64,000 bases of DNA, from positions 1,237,205 through 1,301,204 of the forward strand of contig NW_011887295.1 in NCBI RefSeq assembly GCF_000151315.2, read 5' to 3'. Below, in pieces: positions 33,731-46,078 of this stretch; the stretch's first letter is position 1; every line of letters starts with the position of its first letter. This DNA comes from Capsaspora owczarzaki ATCC 30864 (lineage: Eukaryota; Opisthokonta; Filasterea). A program made the translations under genes and the position numbers. The notes under the pieces are model-generated. The model saw only the letters and a program-made list of their open reading frames with translations. It ran no database searches and was not told where the DNA came from.

Positions 33731-34768
33731 GAAAGTCAGTTGTGTGTGGATGGTTTTTGCTTCACGAAAGGCCAAGCGCAAGCGGTTCGTTTGGTTGTTC
33801 GATTGTTGTTTGATTTGACCGCGTTGTCTCGCTTTCTGCATCTTGGGTTGTTTTGGATGTCGATCAATCCCCCTATTCAAAAGTAGCAAAGCAACAAAGC
33901 AAGGCTGACTTCGAGTGTTCTTCCAAGCAGCGACGGATTTGCTCGACTGTTGTTTTGTTTGGTCGGTTGATTTTGATGATTTTTTTTTGTTTTGTTTTTT
34001 TTGTTTTTTTTTTTGTTTTTTTTTTGTTTGTTTTTTATTTTTATTTATTTTTATTTTTTTGTTTTTTGTTTTTTGGTTTGTTGTTTTTGCGCTTCCACGT
34101 TGTTGCCGTTTTTGTTGTTGTTCGAAGGCAGTCGTAGGGCTCCGCTGCTCCATTCAACCCACAACTGCTCCATTCAACCCACAACTTCTTCTACTTGACT
34201 CGCTTTGCAGCAATAGAACGCATCCAAGGATCAGAGCGGCGGTGCGGGGGAGGGAGGAAGCAGATAGAGATCACGAGTGCGAGATCGAGGCCAAAGTTTT
34301 TTTTGTTTTTTTTTTTTTTTGGTTTTGTCTTTGTTTTTGTTTTTTCTTGCTCTTTGCGTCTGTAGTTTCGGTGCTTTCCTCTCCCCGTGTGCTCTTCTGT
34401 GCTGCAGCTCCATCCGTCAGCGATGGCACTCGTGTATTGGTGTGATTGGTGATTTCGAAGGGCCTCATTGCATCGCCGTCGCAACGGAGGAGGAGGAGGA
34501 GGAGGAGGAGGAGGTGTTGTTTTTGTGTTTTTGATGGCCGCGTGGTAAACTGCCGAGTTCGCCATCCGGCAGCGAGCACCTCAAGGGAATCGAGACAACT
34601 GAGAGAGACAGGAGATTGCTGCTTGTTGCGTTTGATGGTGCGTGTTGGCTTACCTTGGGAGGGAGGGGAAGGGAAAGGGACAGAAACAACCCCAAAAAAA
34701 CAAAAAAAAACAAAAAACAAAGAAACCAAAAAAAAAAAAAAACGAAAAAAGAATGATCGGCCACGACT

Positions 34769-34802
34769 TCAAAGATGATGCTATTGACAGCATCATCTTT
34801 GA
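34769..34802. repeat. Perfect hairpin: 14-bp stem, 6-base loop
   Basis: The arm TCAAAGATGATGCT is followed by the loop ATTGAC and then the exact reverse complement AGCATCATCTTTGA. It lies in intergenic DNA about 700 bases upstream of the ankyrin gene start. Role unknown. Confidence 0.85.
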
Positions 34803-35498
34803 TGATGAAGCAAGCATAACAATCACAAATCCGTTATTGGACTGGCACTGGCATCACAGGTTGACCTCGTGTGAAACTGAGCATCCCAATTCATCGCTCC
34901 CGACGGCACGCCACGCCCAACACGGAATCACCCAGAAACAAACAAACCAATAAACCCCGAGGTTTTTTTTTTATCATCCCACTCGTGCGACAGATGCCAG
35001 GGATTGTTTCGCCTGGATCTTGCAGTGCAACAATAGACAAGTCAAACACAAGTCGACCGGTGACAAACTGATTGGCCTTCGAGGCGGTCGACCTAGATAG
35101 ATGTGGGACCACCGGAGTCGGTCTGGTGCGTGGACCCCACGACTGCGACGTTGCAACTTTCTGTGCGGGCAAAACTGCCTTGCCAGATGAGACCACGGAG
35201 GGGGGAAGCGTGTGTCGTGAGAGACGTAGCTGATCTCGACAAGCGCCGTGCCGTTCAGAATCGAGCAGCGACGCGCCAGTTGCTCCATAAAGTCAGCATA
35301 TGCCGCCCCGTCGTTGGAAATCCCTCAGACACTGAAGCTTGTCTCGATGCCGCTCATCCATGACAGGTATGCTTGGCGAATGTGACCGCAGCTCAGCCAC
35401 TGACAAATTTGGTGGTGCGCATCACAGTCCACAAAACCCGCAAGATTGCTCTGCCTCCTCCTCCTCCTGTCATTCCTCCTCCAACGCAATCCAACTCG

Positions 35499-36971
35499 AT
35501 GACGGAAGTGTTTAAAGCATTGCGAGATGGCAAAGAAGCCGACGCGCTCAAGCTCATCACAAAACTGGCGTCCAAGAAGAAGACGCTGACTTTTGCTGAC
35601 GACCACGGCTGGACGGTAACGCTCTTCACTCCCCTCCCCTCCTCCTCCTCCTCCTCCTCCTCGACATCATCATCATCATCATTGCGCTCTGCATCTGCAG
35701 TTCGGTTGTAGCGCCAAGAACCGTTGTCTGAGAGTTCCAGCGCGACTGAGTGTGTGTCAGGTCGACCAGATTGTGTGTGCCGTTGAGGGCTTGCTCTGCC
35801 GCTGCTCACCGCAAATGCCTCCTCACCCCCCCCCCAATCTTCCCCCAACCTCCCGTCGTTGTTCGTCCATGTGCCAGACCTGAAGTCACATGGCTGGCAT
35901 GGGACCTTTGCAATGGCAACAAGCGCCGAACTTGTTTATCTTTTTTTTTTTTTTTTTTTTTTGCTGACGTGAGAGCAGCGCCGAATGCTGTCGCTATGGT
36001 CGAGCTCTGCACTGCCATCTTCGTAGCGTGTGTTGTATTTGTTTCATCAAGTACGCAGCGTTGGAAGGAGCTATCTCGGTTTGTCTGTGTCTGGCTGTGT
36101 GGAACGAAGCGCCTTCTTGCTTCTTGTGTCGAATGCGCAGAACGCAACCAGCTGCTTTGGCGAGTCGCTCTCTCCGCCTTCGACATCAACAAGACAGAGG
36201 GCAAGGGAACGACAGTGAGACAAGTGGCTGGGTGCTGGATCGAACTCGAGACAATCTGAACACAAATCAGGCCAAAAAAAAAACAAACAAAAGGGTCGCG
36301 TCAATGCAAAACCCATACAAAAAGCCCAAACTTGTACACAAAGCAGGTGCGCTGTTCCGAGTGCACTTTCATTGCAGCCATCGTCAAAAGGTGCACATCA
36401 TTGATTGACAATGTCGAGGAATCTGTTATGATCAGAGATCCTTCCACGAAGATACGAGTAATGGGTTGATGATGAGAGTGATGATAGGGAAACAAGAGAC
36501 TTCACTTATACAAAGCGACGAGTGAACACACTCCAAATACAGATACACATCAATCCATAACAGAATCCCACACATACACACACATTCAATTACACACCTC
36601 CTTGGGCCCCCAAACCTCGCCACTCCGTCTGTGTGTGTGTTGCCGATCTCCTTCGTTGCTCACCTGAATCATCCCTGCATTCAATATCACAGCCATTGCA
36701 CTTTGCAGCAAACTCGGGCTTTGGCGAGATTGTCACTTTGCTATCGAAAAACGGCGCGTCGGTTCAGGCCAAAAACAACCAAGGGCAAACGCCCCTCATG
36801 CTGGCCGCGGCCAAGGGCCACATCGATGTTTGCAGAAAGCTCGTTGAGGCTGGCAGCGAGCTGCTCGTCACAGACAACAACGGCTGGTCTCCGAAAGTCA
36901 CCGCTTCCAAATTTGACCACAAGGCAATCGTGACCTTCCTCGAAGGCGAGGAACGATTCGCAGAGCGCTAA
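35499..36971 (+). CDS. Small ankyrin-repeat protein
   Basis: Two exons, 35499-35615 and 36693-36971, giving 131 aa. The intron is 1077 bases. Splicing joins DDHGWT to PLHFAANSG, which recreates the canonical ankyrin GWTPLHFAA. A second full repeat follows (NNQGQTPLMLAAAKGH, CRKLVEAGSEL), then a third partial one (DNNGWSPKVTASKF), and the protein ends EERFAER. There is no other domain or targeting signal, so it is probably a cytosolic interaction adaptor. An in-frame ATG-less extension upstream is Pro-rich and likely 5' UTR. The exact function cannot be read from the sequence. Confidence 0.85.
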
Positions 36972-37169
36972 TGCTCGAGCAGTGTGTAGTGTCCGTTTGG
37001 TGAAGCGTCATGCCTGTTTGGCTGATGCTTGAGCACACAGGACGATGAATGACCAGAGTTTCGGCTCTAGTTTGTGCGGTTTGGTTTTTGTTTTTCTCTG
37101 TTCTCGTTCTTTGATTGTACCTGTATCTATAGATGTGTGTGACTGGCTTCCTCATCGATTATGCTCGAG

Positions 37170-37207
<38 letters not shown>

Positions 37208-37719
37208 GTCTTGCGCTTCGATTTCGCTTTCTCACTTCAACTGTGAAATGCATCATGTTTTGTCTTGATCATTCCGTCATTAATTTTCACACACACACAC
37301 ACACACACACACACCTTCGCGCCTCCTCCCTGCCAACACTATCAAATGGCTCTTTGTTTCACTCATCAGTGGCATTCGCCCGCTTGGCTTATCGCTTACC
37401 AATCCGTTGGAACAGCAGCTGTTACGAACTGACCTGAAATTCAACATGCAGCCGTACTTGTCCAGCTCTTCCCTTGATCCTAGCAATACAGTATCTGCCA
37501 GATTGTACAGGTACTCGTATTGTTGGAGAAGGGGGGGGGGCTCCTCGTGTGGCTGGCTGCACTTTTCGAGCCTTTCCGAATTTGACATTATTGTTTGGGT
37601 TTTGAAACACGACAATCACTTGCATTGGATCGTTTTCATACATGCATGCTCTCCACCCTTTTGCTTGACATACGCCGCAACCTCACTCGTATAATTATTC
37701 TTTCTTGCTTTTTTGAACA
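36972..37719. other. Intergenic between ankyrin gene and RanGAP
   Basis: About 750 bases with the ankyrin 3' end, a TG tract and a complementary CA tract, and the RanGAP promoter. No coding or RNA gene recognised. Confidence 0.65.
37173..37314. repeat. Facing (TG)n and (CA)n tracts
   Basis: A TG tract at about 37173-37203 and a CA tract at about 37289-37314 are mutually complementary. An RNA or single strand could form a stem of about 26 bp with a loop of about 85 bases. Confidence 0.85.
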
Positions 37720-39970
37720 ATGACCCAGACTGGACTTGTGACACTGAGCTTTGAGGGCCAGCAACGCAAGCTGACCACCGCCGCGGACGCCGAGGTCGTT
37801 GTGAGCCAGCTCAACGCGACGCCCGGCCTCCAGCACCTGACGCTCAGCGGCAACACGTTCGGCGTCGAGGCCTGCGTTGCCATCTGCAGTGCCCTTGCCC
37901 CGCACGCTGCGACGCTCGAAGTGGTCAACTTTAGCGACATTTTCACGTCGCGGCTCCACTCTGAAATCCGCGACGCCGTTGTAAGGAGGTTGCTCCTGTT
38001 CCTCCTTCTTGTCTCGCTCGTTGGTGCTTGCTTGGTCGTTTTGGGTGTGGGTGTATGTGTGTGTGGTGGTGCTCGCTCGCGAGTGGTGGCGTCTCCTTCG
38101 AAAGCAAAAGGGCGCCATGAGGTTCCATTCAGTTCCATCGGCTCACTTGCAGGAGGACCGAGTCAGTGGCGCTCCGCCAAAGCGTGCGAGGGAGTGCCAG
38201 CGACGCCTTGCATCTTGTTGAAGCGCCGCGTCGTGGCGAAGGCGCAACGCAAGGACGAAAGCGGAGGAGCGGATAACGGAACCAAACGGTTTTTTCTTTC
38301 TTTTTTTTCTTTTCTTTTTTTATTCTTTCAAGCATGGTACCCCGCTCACAGTCAGTGTGTCGACAGGGAGGCAAGTGCTCATGCAATGGAGGGGGGGAGT
38401 GATGAAATGCAAGGCGATGCAGCTGAAAGCGAGCAAAAGCGTCGCCAACGCAAACGATGAAATCAACAAACCAAAAACCAAAAAAAAAAAAAAAAAAAAA
38501 AAAAAAAACGAAACCGTTTCAAAATCCTTTTTTTTTTTTTTTTTTTCAGTCTGTTTTGTATTTTACGATTTTCAGTGCTTTTGACTCTTGTTTTATTGTC
38601 GACCGCTCACAAACACCAAAAAAACTCTTTGTTCATTTCAATGCCGTGACAAAAACAACCTGACAGACCGCGTTCAGTGCAGCGCTCGTCAACATGCCCA
38701 AGCTGCGTGAAATCAACTTTTCGGACAACGCTTTTGGTCCCATTGGAGCAGAGCGCCTTTCGCCGCTCATTGCTGGCAACCGCAACCTCGAGGTCATTCG
38801 TGTCAACAACAATGGCCTCGGTAGCATTGGCGGCACCATTGTTGCGAAGGCTCTCTGCGAGCTTGCCAACAGCGACCAACCCGTCCGGTAACGCATGCAG
38901 ACACTTTTGCTGTGCACATTTTGCTCCGAGCTCAGCTCACGTATCGTATCTCTTTTGTCTAATACGCCGTTGCTTTCTGTAGCCTGCACACGTTCGTCGC
39001 CGGTCGCAACCGCCTCGAGAACAAGGGCGCGACCGCGCTCGCCCACGCCTTCACCCAGCTGAAGACGCTGCGCTTGATTGCCATGCCCCAGAACGGCATC
39101 CACTACATTGGTATTGGCAAGCTGGCCGAGGCGTTCGTGTCAAACCCTGGTCTCCAGGTGATTGACTTGAACGACAACACCTTCACCTCGAAGGGCGGCA
39201 AGAACATGGCCAAGGCCATTGCCTCGCTCAAGACGCTCAAGCGCATCAACTTTGGCGACTGTCTCGCCCGCAAGGCCGGTGGCAAGGCTCTTATTGAGGC
39301 TCTGACCGGTGGCCACGAGTTGCTCGAGGTGCGTGATTCAATGTTTTGATTTTGGATTTTCGTGTTTGGACTGCCAACTCACTAGGTTTGCTTGTCGTAT
39401 TTGTCGTATTGGTGTTTCCCCCCCCCCCTCCTCACTTGACAGGACTTGGATTTGTCGTACAACGAACTCAAGCCTGCCAACGCCGAGCAGCTGATTGAGG
39501 CGCTCAAGACTTTGACTGGTCTGAAGCAAATCAACGTGCTCGGAAACGAGATGAGCAATAAGGGGTATGTGATCATGCCCAGTGCAAACGCCAATTGTTG
39601 AATGGTCATGATGGGACACATGTGTTGACCTGGTTTTATTGTTGTATTCTTTTTTTTTTTTTTTTTCGTTGTTGTTGTTGTTGTTTCTTCTTGCGTCCCC
39701 CAAAACAGAGTTAAGAAGATTAAGGCCGCCCTCGCCTCGGGAGTGCAGTATACCGCACCGGACGAAGATGATGAGGACGATCAATCGTGCGACGACGACG
39801 ATGACGACGAAGAGGAGGAGGAATCCGAAGCTGAGCCCGAAGAAGAAGAGCAGGAGGAGGAAGAGGCCGCCGAAGAATCTGTCCCCGCATCGGCAGTCAA
39901 GCCATCAGCAACTGCAGAGGTCGAAGTGCTCACCGGCCAAGTTGCTGCCCTGAACGTCTCTGCGCCATGA
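37720..39970 (+). CDS. RANGAP1: Ran GTPase-activating protein (RanGAP/Rna1)
   Basis: Stimulates GTP hydrolysis on Ran in the cytosol, driving nuclear transport directionality. Five exons: 37720-37980, 38667-38887, 38983-39328, 39443-39564, 39709-39970, giving 403 aa. It contains ribonuclease-inhibitor-type LRRs with family signatures [23 protein letters not shown] and [11 protein letters not shown]. The catalytic arginine is predicted to be R78 in DIFTSRL (aligned with Rna1 R74 in a TGR context). A very acidic tail (about 325-375, Asp/Glu runs) ends the protein. There is no SUMO-acceptor C-terminal domain like that of vertebrate RanGAP1, so it resembles fungal Rna1 in layout. The 3' exon begins by completing the split glycine codon before VKKIKAAL. 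Confidence 0.95.
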
Positions 39971-40327
39971 TTGCTCGTCTGGCCTTGTTTTGCCTTTTTG
40001 TCGCTTTTGGGAGTTGTGGAACCGGTTGAATTTGGTGTTATTGTTGCATGTTTGCACTGTGGTTGATGAAACAAATGAGAGAAAACCCTTTGATACTTTG
40101 TTCTGTGCTCTTCTCTTCGTTTTGTACTGTAGGGGTTGATTTGGGTGGAAAGCGAGAGGTGATTCGGATGTACTGTACTTGAATCCACCGCTTCACGACA
40201 CTCCAAACTCTGTCAGTTTTTTTTTATCCAAGCAACTTAGTCTTTTGTCGTGTGTTTTTGTGTGATTTCGTGTCGGCTCAGACGCGCTCAGCATTTCTTC
40301 CAAACCGCGCACAGACTGAAACGAGTG
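39971..40327. other. Intergenic between RanGAP and TBC gene
   Basis: 357 bases, AT-rich. No gene or repeat recognised. Confidence 0.6.
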
Positions 40328-42109
40328 ATGAGCAGTTCCAGTCCGCGGCCGCCGCCACCGTCCAACGGCCTGTCGTCCTCCGGCAGTACGAGCAGCACGA
40401 GTAGCACCGCCAGCAACAGCACCACCACCACCACCACCACCAGCAGCAGCAGCACGCAGGCAGGAGGGCGACCCGTCTCGCTCACGACGCTGCTCGGCTT
40501 GTTCACCCACAACAACAACGCGTCGAACAGCTCGTCCGCCCAGCCGCAGCCAACACCGCCGCACCAGCACGAGCACAGCACGAGCAGCGCCAACAGCGTC
40601 AGCAGCGGCAGCAGCGACTCGGCATCGAACGGCGCAGCAGCAGCAACGGGACACGGCGACGACAACTCGGCACAAGGACGTAGCTCCGGCAACGCCATCC
40701 TCAGCCCTGCCAGCGTCCAGGCCAAGCTCGGCAAAGTCAAGCGCGCATTCAGGTAGTCCGATCTCGCTGGGGCGGTTGGGTCGGCGTGGGTGGGTCGGAA
40801 GGGGGGAGGAGGGGTTGCTGGTCAGCGTCCTCACTGCGACTCGAGACCGTCGAGTACCATTCGCTAGATTCGATCATGAGTTCCATCCTAGCAGTTCTCT
40901 CGGTTTTAACGGTTTATTTTTTATTGGTTTTTTTTTTTTTTGTTTTTGCCCCTCTTTTGTCTCGTTTTGATACCATACCCCCCCCCCCCACTTCGACCAG
41001 CCTTTCCCTTGTCCATTCCTATTCAGACAGTCACACACTCGCTCTTGTTCATCATTTGTAAAGCCGTCTTCTGGTCACTAACCTCAACGACAAACCCTGT
41101 TTGCTGTACATTTTGCACAGCACCCTCGTCAAACGAACCGACTCACCATCCACAAGCCCAACAGGCGCTGCTGCTGCGGCAGGAGACACTCACACGACTG
41201 GGAACAGTCATTCGCCAGTCACGATTCTGCCGAACGGAACGCAAATCACACTCGCGCCGCGACCAGGCAATCTGCCCGTCAAGGACAAGGCTGAGGAAGA
41301 CCGGCAGCGACGCCAGTTTGAGGTCATTCTCGACAACGTCAAGCGGAAAGAAGACCAGGAGAACCGCAGGAATGAAAAGAAGGACAAGCAGGTGGGCGAT
41401 CTCATCACGCGGTGGACGACCGAAGTGCTGCCAAATTGGAAGCACCAGATGCGCACGTCGCGCAAGGCCGTGGAGGAACTCGTCTGGCACGGCATCCCAC
41501 CAAACGTTCGTGGAAAGGTGTGGCTGCTGGCCGCAGGGAACGATCTGCATATTACCCCGGATCTCTACCACATCTTCCTCACCCACGCCAGAAACAAGCT
41601 GCGCGCAACCAACGACGAAGAGGGCGGCTGGGAGGTGAACGAAGATGCCACTGCCGCCGCTGCTGCAGCCACCGCCAACGGCTCGGGCAGCGCCATCTTG
41701 CACAACAGTCTCAGCCGCGAACAGAGCGTGCACCTGATCTCGCTCGACGTCTCGCGCACCTTTCCACATCTCTGCATTTTTCAAAAAGGTGGTCCATACT
41801 ATGACTCGCTCCGGAGCGTGTTGGAAGCCTACGTGTGCTATCGCCCCGACGTTGGCTACGTTCAGGGCATGTCCTTCCTCGCGTCCATGCTCCTGCTGAA
41901 CGTTGACGTGGTGGATGCTTTCATCTGTCTCGCCAATCTTCTCAACCGCCCGGTTCATCTTGGGTTTTACCGCATGGACACGAATGTGGTGAGTGTGTTT
42001 GTTTAGTTGTGTGAGTGTGTGTCGGTGGAGAAGGGGTGGCGAAAGGTGCATGTCGCAGGTTGCGAATCAGACACTGGAGTGTTTTTTCTGTTCTTGTCTT
42101 TTTTTTTTT

Positions 42110-42178
<69 letters not shown>

Positions 42179-42877
42179 TGGTTCTTCCCTGCTCTTCCAA
42201 CATTCACTCATCAATGACACTTTCCGCGACCAACAGATTTATCAATATCTTAATGTTTACCGAGTATTGCTGGAAGAGCATCTTCCGCAGCTTGCTGCCC
42301 ATTTGAATCAACTCGGCCTCAATCCGGACATGTATTTAATTGATTGGTAAGGGTGGGTGCATTTGTTTGGTGGCAGGAGGACGACCACTTGTGACTGCAA
42401 TTGGCTGACTTCAAACTCTTCCACTTGCGTCAGGATTCTGACGATTTATAGCAAGGCTCTTCCTTTAGACCTCGCCTCGCGCGTTTGGGATGTGTATATG
42501 ATGCATGGCGACCACTTTTTATTCCGCTGTGCTTTAGGTGAGGCGTTGAGCGTTGGATTTTTTTGTGGTGCTTGTTGCGTTAGCATCTTTGCTTACCGGC
42601 TCTTCTTCTTCTTCTCCCACCAGGCATTTTGAAATTCCTCTCAGATCAGCTTTTGAAGATGCAATTTGGCGACGTGGCCGACTTGCTCATCCATCTTCCT
42701 CAGGACATGGACGTCGATTTATTATTCCGCGACATCATGTCGATTCCGCTCACCAAATCGCGGTTTGACGACTTGCTTTCGAACGACTCGCTCCATGAAG
42801 TATTCAGCGCCCCTGGTGCTCTCTCTACCCCGAATTCTTTCATGGCTCGGTCCGCGAGCGCTCTTGGAACCGGGTAG
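40328..42877 (+). CDS. TBC-domain Rab GTPase-activating protein, TBC1D12/14 type
   Basis: Accelerates GTP hydrolysis by a Rab GTPase; the human relatives TBC1D12/14 act on recycling endosomes and autophagy. Five exons: 40328-40752, 41121-41988, 42237-42346, 42434-42537, 42624-42877, giving 586 aa. The first exon is a Ser/Thr/Asn-rich disordered region. The TBC domain runs from about residue 265 ([16 protein letters not shown]) and has both catalytic fingers: [10 protein letters not shown] (IxxDxxR) and YVQGMSF (YxQ). The order and wording [42 protein letters not shown] and RVWDVYM match TBC1D14 best. Intron 3 contains a long TTG repeat. The start ATG is the one before the Ser run; an upstream in-frame ATG (40250) would add 26 residues. 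Confidence 0.93.
42111..42177 (+). repeat. (TTG)22 in TBC gene intron
   Basis: A nearly pure TTG triplet tract lies between exons 2 and 3 of the TBC gene, just after a T run. Likely length-polymorphic. Confidence 0.9.
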
Positions 42878-43260
42878 TTTTCTTCTTTTTCTTTTTTTTT
42901 TCTTTTCAGCTTTTTTCTATGCGACTGCGACCGCTGCTGCTCAAGCCGTCTCTGTCATTTCGAGACCCGGCTATCTCATACTTTGTCCTCTTGATTTTCT
43001 TTATCTTCCTAGTCTCACGCTGGTGGCTCCTTTCTCGCATACATTCCACAATACATTGCTTGATTTTTCCCTCTCTCTGTTTTTGATCATTGTCTGATCA
43101 GATCCTCCAACAGCTCGCTCTCTTTTTGCGATTTGTCATGATCGTGATTTGAAGCTCACGTTTCATGTCCATTGGCGCTCTGATGCATGCCAACTCGAAC
43201 AATAACGCGAACAGCAATGTTGAATGCGTTTCTTATGTGAGAGCAGTCGTTTTTTTCCAA

Positions 43261-43307
<47 letters not shown>

Positions 43308-43378
43308 CCGTTTTTCAACGACAGCGAAAACAAGGTCGAATCTCAAAAATCCCCATCCTAACCGAAGCTGTCCATACA
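42878..43378. other. Intergenic/5' region of RGS gene with 44-T tract
   Basis: About 500 bases. A run of 44 consecutive T (43264-43307) lies 71 bases before the RGS start codon. It is either a nucleosome-excluding promoter tract or part of an unrecognised 5' intron, since an AG follows at 43321-43324. No other gene seen. Confidence 0.65.
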
Positions 43379-46044
43379 ATGACTCGCGACAGTGTTGCAG
43401 CGTCCGCAGAGTTGGACGTGGGCAGCAACACTGGCAGTGGCGGCGGCAGTGGCAGCGGCGGCGGGAGTCTGCTTGACGACCCCGACCTGCAGTTCCTGGT
43501 TCGCAGCATTAGCAGTGGAGTGGATTCGCCGCGAGTCTCGCTGTCAGCTGTCGCTCCTGCACCAGCAACAGCAGCAACAACAACAGCAACATTGTCAGCA
43601 GCATCAACAAGCACGAGCACTACAGAGCAGGCATTCGGACCAACGACAGCGCCGACGCCCGACCATCGCAATTCACACCAGCAGCAGCAGCAGCGGAATG
43701 ACCTGCATTCATCCAACACCGACACGACTGCAACTGCGAGTACTACTACGACTACTACTGCGACTACCACTACTGATATTGCGACTGGTGGCAGCACGAA
43801 TCCAGCTGCTGCCGCAGACCCAGCGAGCGCGACTGGAGTTGTAGGAATCGATTCAAACCGCAAGCCGCTGCTACTCGGCCGGCCAGCTGCTGCCGCGGGC
43901 TTCACGACGTCGTCTCTGCCAGTGTCTGCGACCACAGCGGGCGCACAGGGCCACCAGGCGGCTGGCGAGGGGTTGGTGTTTGGCCCAGCCGTGACGCGCA
44001 CTGTGCCAGGCCTCCAACATTCTACCAGCTCGCCTTCCAATGCCAATAGCACTGCGAACGCTGCCAATGCTGGCTTGAGTGCATTGCAGCTCGGTCCGCA
44101 GCAGCAGCAGCAGCTGTTGTTGCGCGCAAGCACCAATCCAAACAGCGAGACGGGCAGCGTGGCGAGCAGCGCGAACAGCAGCACGCTGGACTTGCTCCTC
44201 AAGACCACACCGAGCCAGTGGAGCACGAACAATCTGCTCATCGTTGCAGACGGCAGCAGCGCAGGATCAAGCACGAGCAACCTTCACAGCGTTGTTGTCG
44301 AGCCACCTGTTGCAAGCAATGGAGCGTTGGCAGGCACCAGTCGCACCCAAGTGAACGAGATTGCTTCTTCCAGCTCACCGCTGGCAACAGCATCCAAATC
44401 CGACATGTCCCTGACCGTTGCTGCCGCGGTGGCAGCTGCGATTGCTGAAGCGGACGACATCACGTCGGACGATGCCGACCACACCACGCCGTGGCTTGGA
44501 CCTGGATCCGTGGCCACCATTCCTTCGGCGCCGTCTTCGTCTGGATCCGGGGCGCAAAACACGAGCACCGCGTCGCTCGACTCGCCGCGTAGTCGCACAT
44601 CCTCGCTCTCGCCGTCCGCGCAACGTGCGAGCCTGTTTGGCCTTCGCCCATCGTCGCCCGGAGCGGGCCCGGAAAAGCGCTCGACCAAATGGGCAGAGTC
44701 GTTCGACGGACTGCTCACGGATCCCATCGGCCTACAAGAGCTCGTCTTCTTCCTCCAGGGCGAGTACAGCGATGAGAACATTCTCTTCTGGTCCAAGGTT
44801 CAAACATACAAGCTGCTCGAGGGAGCCGAAGTTGCGGAACGGCGAATGGAGCTCGGTCGTCAGATTTACACCGAGTTTGTCTCGCTCAAGTCCGCCCACG
44901 TTATCAATATCGCCAGTGCCGTGCGGGCTGGCATCGAAGCGGCGCTTGATGATGCACCAGAGTCGCTTTTCGAGGCTGCCGAGCGCTCCGTGTACTCGCT
45001 CATGAAGCACGATTCCTACACGCGGTTTTTAAAGTCAGAGCATTTCGCTGCCTACTGCCGTCGCGAAGAAGCACTCGTCCAGCGCCTGACGTCCAAGTCG
45101 GGGTCGAGACGCAGCAGCGATGACAGCAACCGCTCGTCGCGAAAGGGAAGCTCCAAGACCAGCTCAATGGTCGGGCTGGACCCAATTCCGTCCGGCGTGG
45201 CCGTCCACCAACGGTTTAGCATGGATGTCGAGGGTATGCGACGCAACAACAGCCTGCCGACCAAGCTGCGGCACAGCGTTATTCAAGTGCACCCCGAGGA
45301 GGACTTGTCAGGGGAGACCGATTCTGCTGGCGTTGCAGCGCCGTTGGCAGAGTCATCCTCGCGCTCTCGTTTCTTGAATGCATTCCGGCGTCTTAAAAGT
45401 GGACAGGACAAGGCGGGACTTGCCATGTCTGCTCCAGTGTCTTCCTCGCCGTTGCCCGAAGTGGTGCCAGAAAATGGTCTGGCGAGCGTGAGCGCAAGTG
45501 CGAATCCAGCCACCTCGAGTCGATCCCAGCCGCCTTCTGTCACAGCCACAGCCACAGGTCACAAACCACTCGGTGCAACAAAGAGCGCCTCCGCACTCCC
45601 CTCTCGAGACCATCGCAAACTGGCCAAGACGCAGAGTGCTGTTTTGGCCTCTCATCTGCCGCCTGCCGCCCCGGTCCCTGGCCCAGCCCCTGCCCTTGCC
45701 CCTGCCCATGCTCCAGCTTCGCACACATTTTCGCGGCTTCGACGCTTGATCAGCCGCTCTGCCATAGGAAGCCAATCCTCGCTACAGCACAGCGAGCTTC
45801 CCAAGGCGGTGGAAGAATCGACGTTGGACACCGACGCGGCCGGCTTGGCCAATCGGTTGGCCACGGGATCATCGCCTGACTCGCAGCAACCTTCACCAGT
45901 GCCTGCACGACGAAGTGCGTCGGCCCATAGCGTCAGCGCCGCAACGCCGGGCGGAGACGAGGCGGTTCGCAGCCGAAGTGGCAGTCGCGGGAGCACTGCT
46001 AGCACGCAGCACCCACGCGAGCATGCCGAATTGACCACGCCAGC

Positions 46045-46078
<34 letters not shown>

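Larger units (their letters stand above)
33646..35498. other. Intergenic between LRR receptor B and the ankyrin gene
   Basis: About 1.85 kb between divergent genes. Contains strongly T-rich sequence (33970-34090), a perfect tandem 20-mer near 34145-34184, a GGA triplet run (34489-34513) and a 14-bp hairpin (34769-34802). No reading frame has coding-like composition. Confidence 0.65.
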
